Shown in pieces: positions 25,301-42,380 of a stretch of DNA of 64,000 nt (its first letter is position 1; each line of letters starts with the position of its first letter). The position numbers were made by a program, and so were the translations under genes. The DNA lies in the NCBI RefSeq assembly GCF_018320785.1, contig NC_054869.1, positions 29,552,289 through 29,616,288 of the forward strand. The letters run 5' to 3'. The notes beneath the pieces are model-generated. The model had not been told where the DNA came from and ran no database searches. It saw only the letters and a program-made list of their open reading frames with translations. This stretch comes from Cheilinus undulatus (lineage: Eukaryota > Chordata > Actinopteri > Labriformes > Labridae).

Positions 25301-28300
25301 ACATTATTCAGTTGTGATAATCAAAAGATCTTAGATGTTACATGTTAAGAATTTTTCTCTCATTTTTATCCTCCATATGTTTCAGTCTCTCAGTGATGAA
25401 GACTCCTTCAAAAAAATGTCAACAACCAAAGAAGTTTTGGAAAAGATCCATGAACTCCTGAGCAGTCTAATGGAGAGGTGAGTACTTACCTGATTATTTA
25501 AAGCCTTTTTGGTTGTGGTTTTATATGCTCAGTCACTGAACTGAAGCGTCGTGTTTTTTTTAAAACAAGGATGCACAAAGATGGCAGGCAGCCTCAAACC
25601 TTCAGGCTCACCATCCGTAAGTACTCAGCGACGAACAAGTGGTTCAGTCGAGAGAGTCGGCAGTGTCCAATCCCCAACCACATTGGTCAGAAGATCAGCT
25701 CTGGTAAGTTTTGGCACCAAGAATGATGAAACGTGTGTAAGCTCAGAATTATGTTTATAATCATTTATAAGTCTTTCTTCCCTTGGAAATAAAATTTGCA
25801 AAATTATGTTTATGTTTGCCTCAATCAAAACCACAAAAAGTTTGATCTAAGTCTAGATCTGTCATATCCATTGAGGCTTTCAGACCACGTTCCACATTAT
25901 TATGCAAATTGGATTTTAGGGTCATACACAGGACATTTTTTGCTTTTCAATTAAACTCATGGATAGTGTTGTGTCTAAGGGCTCTTTGGATCACTGAAAT
26001 CAATCTCAGACTTCTGTGATAATTAGTTTGCCAGGTGAGCCCAATTTAAGAAAAACTACTTAAGAAGGATGTTCCACATTATTAAGCAGGCCATAGGTTT
26101 CAAGCAATATAGGAAAGAAAAGGGATCTCTCTGCTGCTGAAAAGCCTCAAATACTGCAATGCCTTGGACAAGGTATGAAAATATTACATTTTTCACAAAA
26201 ACTTAAGTGTGATCATCATATTGTGAAGAAATTTGTGGCTGATTCAGAACACAGACGGGTTCATGCAGATAAAGGCATAATGATGAACATTTCTGACAGA
26301 CAAATTCATCAGATTAAGAAAGCAGTTGCTAAAATGCCATTACTTCAGCAAACAGGTATTTGAACCTGCTGGTGCCTTTGGAGTCCCACAAACCTCAAGG
26401 TGTAGGATCCTCCAGAGGCTTGCAGTCATGCATTAACCTACTATTTGGCCATCCCTAATCAATGCTTACAAACAGAAATGGTTGCAGTGGGCCCAGAAAT
26501 ACATGAAGACTCATTTCCAAACAGTCTTGTTTATTGATGAGTGCCATGCAACCCTGGATGTTCCAGATGGATGGAATAGTGGATGGTTGGTGGATGGCCA
26601 CCGTGTCCCAACAAGGCTGTGACCTCAGCAACGAGGTGGCGGAGTCATGTTCTGGGCCTGAATCATGAGGAGAGAGCTGGTAGGCCCCTTTAGGGTCCCT
26701 GAAGGTGTGAAAATGTCCTCGGCAAAGTATTTACAGTTTCTGAATGACCACTTCCTTCCATGGTACAAAAAGAGGAACTGTACCTTCCGTAGCAAAATTA
26801 TCTTCATGGCTGGAATGGGCATAAAAGGAGAGAAACTCATGGTGTGGCCCCCATCCTCCCCTGACCTCAACCCTATTGAGAACCTTTGGAGCATTCTCAA
26901 GCAAAAGATCTATGATGGTGGGAGGCAGTTCACATCAAAACAGCAGCTCTGGGAGGCTATTTTGACGTCTTGCAAAGAAATTCACGCATTAACTCTAAAA
27001 ACTCTCAAGTTCAATGGATGCAAGAATTGTGAAGGTGATATCAAAGAAGGGCCCCTATGTTAACATGGAACTTGGCCTGTTAAGATTATGTTGATTGAAA
27101 TAGCTTTTGATTTTAGAAAATATGACCCCTGATGCTGCAAATTCAACAAAATCACCATTTTCAGTTCTTTACAATGTTTTGAAGCTCTGTTGTGCGTAAT
27201 GATTTGGAACAGTGCATTTTGAGATTTTTATTTTAGAAAAAAAAGTTATCATTTGGAGGTTTGTTCAATATAATTTCAACTATGCTCTAACGGTTGATGA
27301 TGAAAATTATACTGACCATCATTTGCATTGACTATTTAGGAAAACAGAGAAAAATATCATTTGCATAATAATTTGGAACGTGATGTAAAATGACAACCAA
27401 TGCCTCTATCACCGGGAATTTGGGAATTCCGGTCTTATTTCTCTTAGGTCTTATTTCTGCTCAGTTGGAATCAGTTTAATTGTTCTCTTTGCTGCATTCC
27501 AAAACAGCCATTTAAAGCATCATTGTTTCTTTTTCTGTAGGCTTCAGTGATGAAGCTGTGGTCCTGCTGGTCCCCCTAGCCATGAAGCTCTTCCACAAGA
27601 TGGTGGAAAGCAGCGCCTCCTTTCACCTCACCCTTATAAATGTTTGCTTCAGTAACCTCCAGGTCAGAGGGGCTGCTGCCAGCAGGAAGGGCTCTATAAC
27701 ATCTTTCTTCATGAACAGCACTTCTTCCAGAAATCCACAAATCTCGTCACAAAGCCAGGTAATACAGTGAAACTATACATATATATGTATACAATATGTG
27801 CTTGTAGGAATATGGGATTCACCACGGCCATAAGGTGCTGGAATAGCTTGAAAATGTACCATGAAAGTGTTTGAAAGTGCTTGAATTTGACCTTGGGGAT
27901 CATATATGAACTCAGAATAACCAAAAGGAGAATTTTTGTAAGAAGGCAAGAAATATTTTCAGTCTTGATTTTACTGTGAGTTAGGTTTTCTTTTGAGCAG
28001 ATTATTAATGGATTTTCAAAAAAAAAAAAAAGAGATAAAATGCCATTGAGTCATGGCAGGGCTGGAAAACCCTCAATTTTTTCCATTACTTTGTAATACA
28101 GACCACAGAATATTCATGTAGGAAACTGACACAACAAAACACTGTAATTGTTCCAAAGTTTTGCTTGAAAAATACCTAAAAATGTTTTTAAAAAAGTCTC
28201 AATCAGCTTATCTTTGAATCTGTTTTAAATGCTGGTAAAAGAGGAGGCAGTTATTTGCTATTCTGTGGCTTTCTCCACTCAAATGACATTGATTTATATA

Positions 28301-29264
28301 TATACACATTAATTTTCATACAAAAGGCAGTTATTTGCTTGTTATTTGCAGTTTTTGCTAACCATTAAAGTGTGCAGACCTTCTTAAGTGGATTTAACAG
28401 AAAACACTAAATGTGTTCTTAATAGTATTTTACTGAAGTTGTAAAGACTTAAAAAATGCATTAATGTAATCTCCACAGAGTGTCTCTTTCTAAGAAGTGG
28501 TGTGTTTCTCCCTAAATTTCCTAAAATAGTTTTTGCTCCTCCAATAGGATGATTCCTCTCTAAGTGGAAAGAGTCTCAGCACAGATCACCAGTTCATTAC
28601 TCAACAAACCTCACAGAAGAATGAGCTCACACAAAGCCCCTGTAGCTCTGGGGCAGCATTACATGGCTTTAAAAGAAAACAGCGCTTCCTTGTTGCAGAA
28701 GAAGAAGGTCCTCCTCCGCAGAAAGTGTCCTGCCTCACTGCCAGGCCAGACTGCAATAAAACAAATAACAAGATGGCACAGCGATTGCCCCCAAACGTTG
28801 ACCCCGAAGTGTTCAGGCTTCTCCCTGTAGACATCCAGAAGGAGCTGTTGTCTCCTGTCTACACAGACTCTCTGACAGAAAACGAAGCTTCACTTTTATT
28901 TTCAGAATCCCCAAATATTAAGGATAAAAAAGAAGCTGTGGACCAATTTAATTCACCTGATTTATTAGCCACTGATAATCACCAAAATCCTGCAGGCCAG
29001 AGTTCATTTCCAGGGGAAGACGTCATGGAAGAAGGGAGGCTGTCATCTGACTGCGAGTTCCCGGGAAATGTGGACCTTAAGGTGTTTTCTGAGCTTCCAC
29101 CGGATGTTCAGAGGGAGCTGATGTCTGAATGGAAACAACAGAAGCAGGCCACGAAGACTGCTTCATCATCGAATCCCAGAAGGAGCCCAATGCTAAAAGA
29201 TAGAAAAACTGCAGGAAAAAGCAGCCAAAAAAACAATCTGTTCAAGTATTTCAAACCAGGCTAG
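22375..29264 (+). CDS. poli: DNA polymerase iota, 703 residues
   Basis: A Y-family translesion polymerase that inserts nucleotides opposite damaged bases in the nucleus. Exons: 22375-22471, 22623-22748, 22852-23016, 23579-23725, 23947-24183, 24488-24666, 25386-25477, 25570-25703, 27541-27758 and 28548-29264, total 2112 bases, all GT-AG and in phase. The catalytic motifs are intact: HFDLDCFYAQVE (first metal-binding Asp) and ERLGFDENFMDI (Asp-Glu pair). LTGCAGIATNKLLAKLVSG is the thumb-region signature. The little-finger domain follows (ESRQCPIPNHIGQK). The last exon carries two ubiquitin-binding motifs, with cores LLPVDIQKELLS and ELPPDVQRELMSEW, as in human POLI, plus a basic C-terminal end (NNLFKYFKPG). 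The start at 22375 has an A-rich context with G after ATG. An in-frame ATG at 22270 could add 35 residues. A Tc1-like relic lies in intron 8. Confidence 0.97.
25881..27385 (+). mobile_element. Tc1/mariner-like transposon, degenerate, in poli intron 8
   Basis: The left end reads CACGTTCCACATTATTATGC and the right end, on the other strand, reads CACGTTCCAAATTATTATGC; these are clear inverted termini, and a TA follows the right end. Internal + strand frames give a DNA-binding part (HTH-like, about 26175-26363) and a C-terminal catalytic part (26665-27010) with WPPSSPDLNPIENLWSIL. The frame is broken by several stops and shifts between them. It differs in termini and protein from the element at 8810-10216, so it is a separate family. 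Confidence 0.87.
27820..27915. repeat. Short dispersed repeat fragment in poli intron 9
   Basis: The segment contains AAAGTGCTTGAATTTGACCT and flanking text resembling a dispersed fish repeat from memory. No second copy is seen in this window, so the call rests on recollection and is weak. Confidence 0.25.
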
Positions 29265-29519
29265 AAAACATATTCTTTTACATTATTTATCTCAAAGGAA
29301 ATCTTCCTGGTCTTTTTTTAAGTGGTTCTTGTTATATAAAATCAAGGTTTCTTGATTTAACCTTTTGATATAGACATCTTGCTAAGGCAGTTTGAAGGCA
29401 TTTTGTTAATCCAAACTAAATACGGAGGACTGTTGGTGTCATGGAAATGTTCTTTATGTGGATATTGATATTTAAGTGAATACTAAAACAGGATTTGATA
29501 CAATATTTTCACATAAACA

Positions 29520-29525
29520 AATAAA
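29520..29525 (+). terminator. Candidate poly(A) signal of poli
   Basis: AATAAA lies about 255 bases past the poli stop, in AT-rich sequence, and overlaps a second ATAAAT. Other AATAAA-like strings follow, so the site actually used is uncertain. Confidence 0.4.
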
Positions 29526-31234
29526 TCCATAAAGTTGCTTAATTTATAACAACTTGTGTATTTCTTTTCATGGATATACTGATAGATCGATATTTTATTT
29601 AATCTTTTAAAAATTAGAGTAATCACCATTTAAAGTATAATCAAGTACTTAAATAATTTGTATTTCTTGCATTTACTAAGAAATAAGATTTATTTATTCA
29701 TTCATAAAATACTATTATATACTGTTGGTATTTTATCAGATAAGATGTTTTTAACTATTTTTGTTGCACCTGGCTCTTAAAAATATATATAGGTAAACTC
29801 ACACTTCATTTAAGGGGATTGTTTTTTCTGCTCTTTATCCACCCCTGGTTATCAGTGTTAATTTCCTTTTGGAAATTTATTAAGCTTAAATACAGCTCTA
29901 TCTGTACTCAAAGTCTTTATGAACGCATTGATTACCTGATTTGACCCTTTTTATGTCTCCCCATTTTAAATTGAGAAAGAGAGTAAATTAGGTGAGACAA
30001 ATTCCACAATCTTAAGCAGACCAAGCTAAAGTCTTTAGGTTCATTGTTTCCATGTTGTTTTCAGATTGTTTAGAGAAGCAGGATTATGTCTCTGAGCCTG
30101 AACAAGTGGAGAATGTTGCCTGGTTGGACGATTTCCACACAAATCCACAGAGGCTCACATTTTTTGTCGGCGGGGGGATACAATCCAGTTTTAAAGAGCC
30201 TTTTTCTCCCCTCATGAGAAATACCAGAAAAAACACAAGGTCTGTAAGCACAGCCCTGCTTGGTTCTCACTGGTGAGAAACTCCTCCCTGGATCACATGT
30301 AAGAAGGAGGGAAAGGTTCAGGATGGGCCATCGCATCATGATAGAGATTATTTTATTTAATCAGGACAAGCCGAGCTATCTTTGAATGGACCTTGGCGCT
30401 TCCTGCAGATAATCTAGGTAAGGTGTTTTGCTTTTTGGGGAAATATTTAGTAGCTTCAAGTTTGTGGGTTTTATAGAGAAACAAGCAAATGCTGTTTGTT
30501 TTCTCCAATGGCAATGTGTTTTGTTAGATAAAGAGAGCTGCAGGTTAGTCTGTGAATTACTCACCATCTCATCAGTGTGCTGACAGCAAAGAAGTTGATA
30601 CTGTTTATCGTGCACTTAGGAAATGACTCCAGATTAATTATAGTTTGTTAGTGCTGTGATACCATAATCTGAGCTGTATGCTCTGTTACCCAGACCTTAG
30701 CAAGTAAGAAGATGTTTTGAACACTGAAAAGAAGGTTAACAGTGCTCTGAGAAATCCTGCTTTCATAACCAAATCTGATTTCCATGCTACTTTTATTGGC
30801 CTACCCAGCCCAACTGCAAGTGTAACCAAAGCATTGCAGTGACCAGAGTGGCATCATGCAGTGTTCAGCTGCCTGCCCACAGTCCTCACAGTCAATAAAA
30901 GGAGTTCTGTCTGCCAAACGGGCTGTTTTTCGCTCAACAAAGTCTGATAAAACTCTTGACTGCTCATGTGGAAGCCAGCTCCAGTCATGTGCTAGTCCCT
31001 CTCTGATCAGGGCCTAATGAGAGGGGAGTTGTGACGTCTTGCAAAGCCTGTGTAATGGTTTGCACCCCAGACTCACAACTGTGGCTTAGCTGGAGCTAAT
31101 TCACCTTTCTGTAGCAGTTCTTTTACCTTACGTGTTTTTACTTTCTCTGAACTCTTATTCAACACGAACCATCTGGAAGTCTTGAACCTAACTGTGAGTT
31201 CACCTGTGTTGCAGGTTGAGCACTCAGCTCCATA
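29526..31234 (+). other. poli-rab27b spacer with probable rab27b 5' UTR material
   Basis: No coding gene is seen. A splice acceptor (GTGTTGCAG ending at 31214) lies 20 bases before the rab27b ATG, so the first coding exon is preceded by an intron and at least one untranslated exon. A candidate donor, CTAG|GTAAGG, lies near 30417, and 30050-30415 could be that untranslated exon; this is a guess. The remainder is AT-rich. Confidence 0.3.
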
Positions 31235-36234
<5,000 letters not shown>

Positions 36235-38769
36235 TGTCATCGCTACAGGCCTGAATTAACAAAGCATTGTTATAATGCTACTGTGGTCTGGAGTTTGATG
36301 AGAATGCCAGAAGATTGAAGAAAAATACTTATGATCCATTCCTAAGAAAAGTAATACTTAAACCTGGCCCAATTACTGTTGGTATTTACTTTATGGAATT
36401 TTATTTATTCAAAGCCTGTGCATTGTTAAGTGTAAAGGAGAGAGGAAAAAGTCTTCAAATTTCTGAAGATTGTATATAGTATCTGAATATCTGTATTGTT
36501 GTAAAAACTGGGAAGTTTTGAAGACGAGTTATTTCTTCAGAAAGGAAGTCAATCACGGTCAAATGGGTCAAATCAGAGAAAAATACAGTTTTATTTGACA
36601 CATTAGGCATGATGGAAGAAATATGCAGGCACATAACATATATTTATCATGAAGTATAATCAAAAACATTTAAGACATGGTTACATTTCTTATATGTATG
36701 ATCAGTTTTGTTAGAACAACCAAGATAGCCAAGTTCATTACATGATTTATGACTTTTATACGATATGTACATAAGCAGCCAAGCTTTTTTATGCATTATG
36801 GAACATAGATGCCATGCAGATTGAACAGGAACAAGAATGTTAAAGGGCTGTTGAAAGGACTTGTGTATGGCGCTGCATTTGGAATAAAAACTCTTTATGG
36901 TCATGTATGTCACTCTCTTATCATAAAGATATAATGCAGAAAAAGCTATGCTGTTGTTATGACTGGAATTACAATCCTCACAGACTTTGTTAGCATTGTT
37001 ATTGTATACACACACTCAAAACATTCAAAAATTAAAAGATGAGTCTTAGGGAATGTCTTTCACACTCATCAGCATCAACAGGTTATTCAAACTACTTAAT
37101 CTATGGCAGGACATTCATGGAGTCATAAATAGGTTCTACCACAGTACTTTGGCACTTGCCAAAAATGCAAGATTGAAATGATTTTTGTGCCACAAAGTGA
37201 TATTCAACATTAAATTCAACATCAAAAAAGGGATACTATACTTAATCTACTATTATATTGTTTGACAAACATACAGCCAAATAAATCTGTATGAAGCTAA
37301 AGTGGCATTTCTCCTCTTGAACAGATGATCTTTGGTGTACAGACAAAACATTCCTCATGAAGAGACTATAGAAATGATCATAAACAACACATCTATGACA
37401 AATAAAACATGGCCTAGACTTCATGCTATTCAGGCTTCTTAATAGGATATGTGTTTTTATGGCTGTAGTGGGGGCGGCTCTGGAGACAATACACAAAAGT
37501 TAACAGTCAAACAAAGTTTAGTGTTGCTTTGAGGAAGGGCCAAAATTAAATGTTCTGAATTGCCCCAAGAAGGCAGACAAAATGTAATTCTTTGTGTAGT
37601 AAAGGGCGGTAAGGAAATGCCTGCCACATTAATTCTGAGTGAGTATAGAAGCACTACAAATGTAAGTGTGAATGACTGCATTGCTCTGTGAGTTTAACTC
37701 AATGCAAGAATTTACAACAAGGAGCACATGTTGCAGGGTCATGAGATGGTCATGTGGCCAGCTTTCAGCGATTGGGCCCAGTCCTGAACCCCACGTCCAC
37801 CTCTTAAATTCAGTCTGGCTTATCTAGGAGGACTGTTTCTTTAAAACCCAAGATTATCTACATTTACAAAAAATAAAGCTTGTTCATTTATTAGTTGATC
37901 TGTAGAGGTTTGGTCCCATGTGGAATATAGCAGTAGGTTTTATTTTTGAGCCTTCAAACATTTCATACAAAGACATTGGTGATACTCTTAAGGAAAAAAC
38001 CACCAGGAATACAAACAATAGCAAAGAACTAAATTATTCCCTCGAAACATCGTCAAAAAGGTTGTAAAAAACTAGCCTAAAAGATTTGTTAGTGCCTTGC
38101 ATGCAATGCCATTAAAATGGATCATGCTCTTTATACAAGATGCAGCAAGTCATTCAGTATAACGTTCATTGATTTCTCTGTTGTAGGTCACAATACTTTT
38201 GATGTGGGTACATGATGAGTAGGCTAAATAACTTATCCTATCAAGAAAAGCTTGTTTATAAATATTTCAGTTCTTAATTATTTTTGTAATTAAAATGATG
38301 GCACACTTCAGTACATACGTTGGTGGGGACTATTTAAGGAAATTATCCAAAAGGGTGTTTTCCTGTTGTTTTTAACCCTGCCTCAATGGAAGTAGCAGCT
38401 GTTTACAAATTTCACACTTTACTGGAGTATTTAACTCTAAAGTTAGACCCTTAATAAATTAAAACAGGTTTCAACAGAATAAAGCTCTTAGTAAAGTTTA
38501 TCCCTTAAAAAAAAAAAAAAAAAAAAAAAGGTGTAACGGTAGCTAGTTGTACCAATAGGCAAAGCTTGTCTAGCTAGCTTAACTTAACTAATAAACATAC
38601 TGTTTACTTTAAGGGGAAAGGATTAGAGAATATTCTGTTGACATGACTGAACTGTGTAAAAATATAGGTTTAAAGATTTTAAATTGGGCTTTATAAGACT
38701 AAGCTTTTCACTTCATTTACAAAACGCAAATTGGCCAGCCAAATTGTCAAACTATATCAGTAAAGATAG
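36235..38769 (+). other. Probable long 3' UTR and downstream flank of rab27b
   Basis: AT-rich sequence without a gene. AATAAA strings occur near 37280 and 37872 and others close to 38460-38480, so a long or alternatively ended 3' UTR is possible, as in mammals. A run of 22 A residues stands at 38508-38529. No hairpin-like or conserved RNA feature was recognised. Confidence 0.35.
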
Positions 38770-40769
38770 CAGGGCCGTTTCTAGCTTTGTGAGGGCCCTA
38801 TGCAAGATGGTGTTTGGGGGCCCCTAACTCGCCAAACAATGATGGAGAGATTCTTAATCCATTAGATGATCTACAAACATGCCACAATCCATTACATTTA
38901 ACAGGTAAAACAGACGATAGTCATGATAACCTCTCATATTAAATTATTTATGGTCTTGACCTGTAAAATTTATATATAGCATAGTTTACATTACACTTAG
39001 TTCAGTTTGTGATATCATGGTTCTTTTGAATAAAGCAAAGTACAACTTCAAAAACCTAACTCAGCTGTATGAATGGGCAGGATTGTTCAAATTAGCAAAC
39101 TGTATTGTCACAATAAATATCTATAAACTTACAAAAGTAAGGAAATTTTGTTTGGTAGATTATTTCTTTGTTGTAACAACACTGACTGGCAATAAATCTT
39201 TACTGTTGGAAAGTCTGTTTATTATCCTTTTAAATGGTGCCACATCTGTACGGAACATACATTTGTGGGATGAGCAGCAAAGCTGAGTATGTAGGTTGTG
39301 CCCATGAAAAATTTGTCAGATCTTCTCTGCCAATGCTAAACAGCTTATTCTGCCATTGACTCTTGTTTGGTGTTTAGTGGATTGGATGATTGATGTTTGA
39401 AGAAACAAGACATAATGGCAATTTAACAATTTATTCATCTAACAAACAGGAGCCTCAGTAGCGTGTGGAAGAACCATACACAGCCACAACAGCCTGGCAC
39501 CTCCTCCACATGCCGGTCACCAGCCTGGTCACACACTCTGGTGGGATGGAACCCCATTCTTCAGCCAGCATTCGTCACAAGTCAGCCAACGTGGTCGTGT
39601 TGGTCACTCTGGCATGAACAGCACGACCAAGCTGATCCCACAAGTGCTCAGTGGGGTTGAATTCAGGACTGCTGGCAGACCATTCCATCCTCTCCACTCC
39701 CAAATTCTGGAGGTAGTCACTGATAAATCCCGCTCTGTGGGGGCGAGCGTTGTCATCTTGGAGGATGGAGTTTGGTCCCAGACTGTGGAGAAATGGGATT
39801 GCCACTGATTGCGGAATCTCATCGTGATATCTCTGCATTGAGATTGACTCCAATGATGACAAGCCTTGTTTTCCAGTGAGGGAGATGCCGCCCCACACCA
39901 TCACACTGCCTCCACCAAAAGATGTTGCTCTATTGGTGCAGTAATCAGCACAGCGTTCTCCCTGTCTTCTCCACACTTTGACCCTACGATCCAGCTGTTG
40001 TAAGCAGAATCTGGACTCATTATTGTACAATTGGCATCACATGCCTGATTGTTAGCACAGGGGGGGTACCAGGATGTCAAATCAAGAGTCAATAGCAACA
40101 GCAAAATAAGCTGTTAGGCATTGTCAGAGAAGATTTGGCAAATTTTTCATGGCCTCAACCCACATACTCAGCTCTGCTGTTCATCCCAGAAATGCATGTT
40201 CCTTACAAATGTGTCACCATTTAAAAGGGAAATAAACAGGCTTTCCAACGGTAAAAGATTTATTGCCAAGCAGCTTTGTTGCAACATAAAATAATCTACC
40301 AAAGAGGGAGACTGCATCTAACTCAGTTTAGTTAGCAGTAATCCACTGCCACAGAAGTCCAAAACAATTAACAATAGGCCTTAAATTTATTAGTCACTTG
40401 ATAAATAACTAGTGTTATTTATAACGCAGTAGCACATTTCTAATTAGAGACCTATAAAATACACATTAAACTTAATAAATCAATCATAATTAATCCTAAA
40501 GTAATTTTAAGTGGCAAATATCTGAGAAATGACTTTTACTGGACGATGACATAGCAAACATTCACACAACAACAACCCCACCGACACAGCTAATCATTGC
40601 AGCTTATTTTTATTCTTATATCCTACATATATTTGTAAGCATATAAGGGATAAAGACAGGTCATTTTAATTCTCCTCAGATGAGGCTGAACCTTCAGCTT
40701 TGGGGCCCCCTGTTGGCTTGTGGGTCACTATGCATTTGCACAGTACGCATATAGCAAGAAACGGCACTG
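38770..40769. mobile_element. hAT-like element with perfect 8-bp duplication, host to a nested Tc1-like insertion
   Basis: The ends read CAGGGCCGTTTCTAGC and, on the other strand, CAGTGCCGTTTCTTGC. The flanks are identical 8-mers, AAAGATAG, at 38762-38769 and 40770-40777. Both subterminal parts contain GGGGGCCCC-like blocks. The element is exactly 2000 bases, of which about 1150 belong to the Tc1-like insertion, leaving about 850 bases with no recognisable transposase, so it is non-autonomous. The perfect duplication and the well-matched termini suggest moderate age. Confidence 0.85.
39151..40303 (-). mobile_element. Tc1-like transposon with about 215-bp inverted repeats, internally deleted, nested in the hAT-like element
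   Basis: The arms 39151-39365 and 40083-40303 are inverted copies of each other; both begin TTTGGTAGATTATT and share GGCAATAAATCTTT and GAACATACATTT-type blocks. Between them, the minus strand at 40030-39575 encodes the C-terminal 151 residues of a Tc1 transposase with the DDE pieces LQDDNARPHRAGF and SPEFNPTEHLWDQLGRAV. An in-frame TGA then interrupts it, after which the frame continues to a natural end near 39461. The N-terminal DNA-binding half is deleted. Long arms of this kind are the IR/DR type known from fish Tc1 elements. Confidence 0.88.
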
Positions 40770-40777
40770 AAAGATAG

Positions 40778-42380
40778 CAAAATCAGATAGACATCAATCA
40801 AACTGAAGTGACATCATTTCTGTGGTAGGAATGTTACAGGTTAACTAGTTCAGAATTTTGTATATTAACAGAAAACATTTGTTGCCAGAACAAGTGTTAA
40901 GTTGAAGCCAGAAGCTATTAAGCTTAGCTGCCGGTTAATGAAGCTGAAATTAACTGAAAAGAAATAGCTAGCCCATCTTACCGCAGGTACAAAAGACTTC
41001 AAAGCTCCATCATTAAAACTTAAATATGTTTTTTAAACCACAAAGCCGAAAAAGTTAAAAGAAATGTTCAATAATAGGTATAATAATACATAATAAGAGT
41101 ATAGTTGTGTTTTTCAAGTTAAAGGCCCTTTAATTCAAAACTAAATGGACTTGCAAACAGCTGCAACAGGATCTTCTTCATTTATCTTGTGCAGAATGAG
41201 CCTAAGTTGGCTTAACACCTTTTTGGCTATTGTTGGTTGTATGTAATTTTCCTTTAAAAAAATGAAAAAAAAGTTTTCCCATGTACAGTAAGTTTCTGAA
41301 CAGAAATAAGACTAGCAGCTGAGGTTGCAGGCCTAATATTCTCTTTCTAAGGATTTAAAAATCCTTAACCAAATAATTCAAGGGTCTAAAGAACTCTGAA
41401 CATAATTCAGAAGTAGCTGTTACAGTTTTGTAAACAGCTTTAATGGTTTTCCATGCATTGCCTGCTTTTCTACACTGCAACATTAATAAAACAGCTAGCG
41501 TGACCATGGACTTGTAGTCTCTATTTTGCAAATTTCTCATAACTCAAAGTCTCAGAACCTAATGTAGGCTCATACTACCTCCCATAAACCTTTATTTAAA
41601 TCACAACTCACTATTGTTTGTCCATTAATTTATGGCTTATTGTTGGAATGTTGATTATTATTCCAAAAGTTTGAAAATTTCTCAGCAAAATTTGAAGTGG
41701 ACAGTCACACTGTATACAGAGAATAAAGACACACAAGTATGTTTATATTTATATAGTGTACAGTCTTGTAAACAAGTACCATCTTCCAGAGTAGTGCAGA
41801 TTGTCTGACACCTCATGAGGGGAAAAAGGCCTGAAAACAGGAACTGCACCTCTCTTGAGGCATTAAATCTGATTATAAAACAACACTGATCTAACTCCGT
41901 CCCTGAGATTAGGCAGTGATTTCAGTGTACAGAATCAGTATACTGTCGTAAAGGCGGTTAATCAATTAACATTGTGTCAAACAGGACTGAAAGATTTAAC
42001 TGTTGTTGTTTCTACAGCTGAATCCCCTGCAGACTCCAGTTACATAAAATAGACATTTGTTCAGTTTGAGCTGTTTAGCCACAGCCATCAGCCATGCAAA
42101 GGAGGTTAATGGAAGCAACTGAGCAGCATAAAAGTACTAACAGTGACACTAAAGACGACAACATACTGGATGAGTAACAACGCTGTGATATATCTGTGAT
42201 TTACATCCCATGTGGGTCTGACATCTTCATGTGGCATTACAGCGTGATGTGAGGGTGTCAGAAATAGACTTTACTCTAATCATGCATTGTGGGCCACAAC
42301 AGAAGTGTGAGCTGAGCTGATGGATCTGGGTCACCCGTCTCTGGAGTCACCTCTTAAACCATCCAGCACTCACTGTGTGT
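40778..42380 (-). other. Probable 3' UTR and downstream flank of st8sia3
   Basis: AT-rich sequence between the nested transposons and the st8sia3 stop codon. TTTATT, an AATAAA on the minus strand, occurs near 41591 among other sites. rab27b and st8sia3 are convergent here. No coding sequence or RNA gene is recognised. Confidence 0.35.

Noticed and set aside
38508-38529. Run of 22 A as the tail of a retrocopy
   Set aside because: No coding or transcript-like sequence precedes it other than the probable rab27b 3' UTR, and no target duplication was found; probably a simple poly(A) tract.
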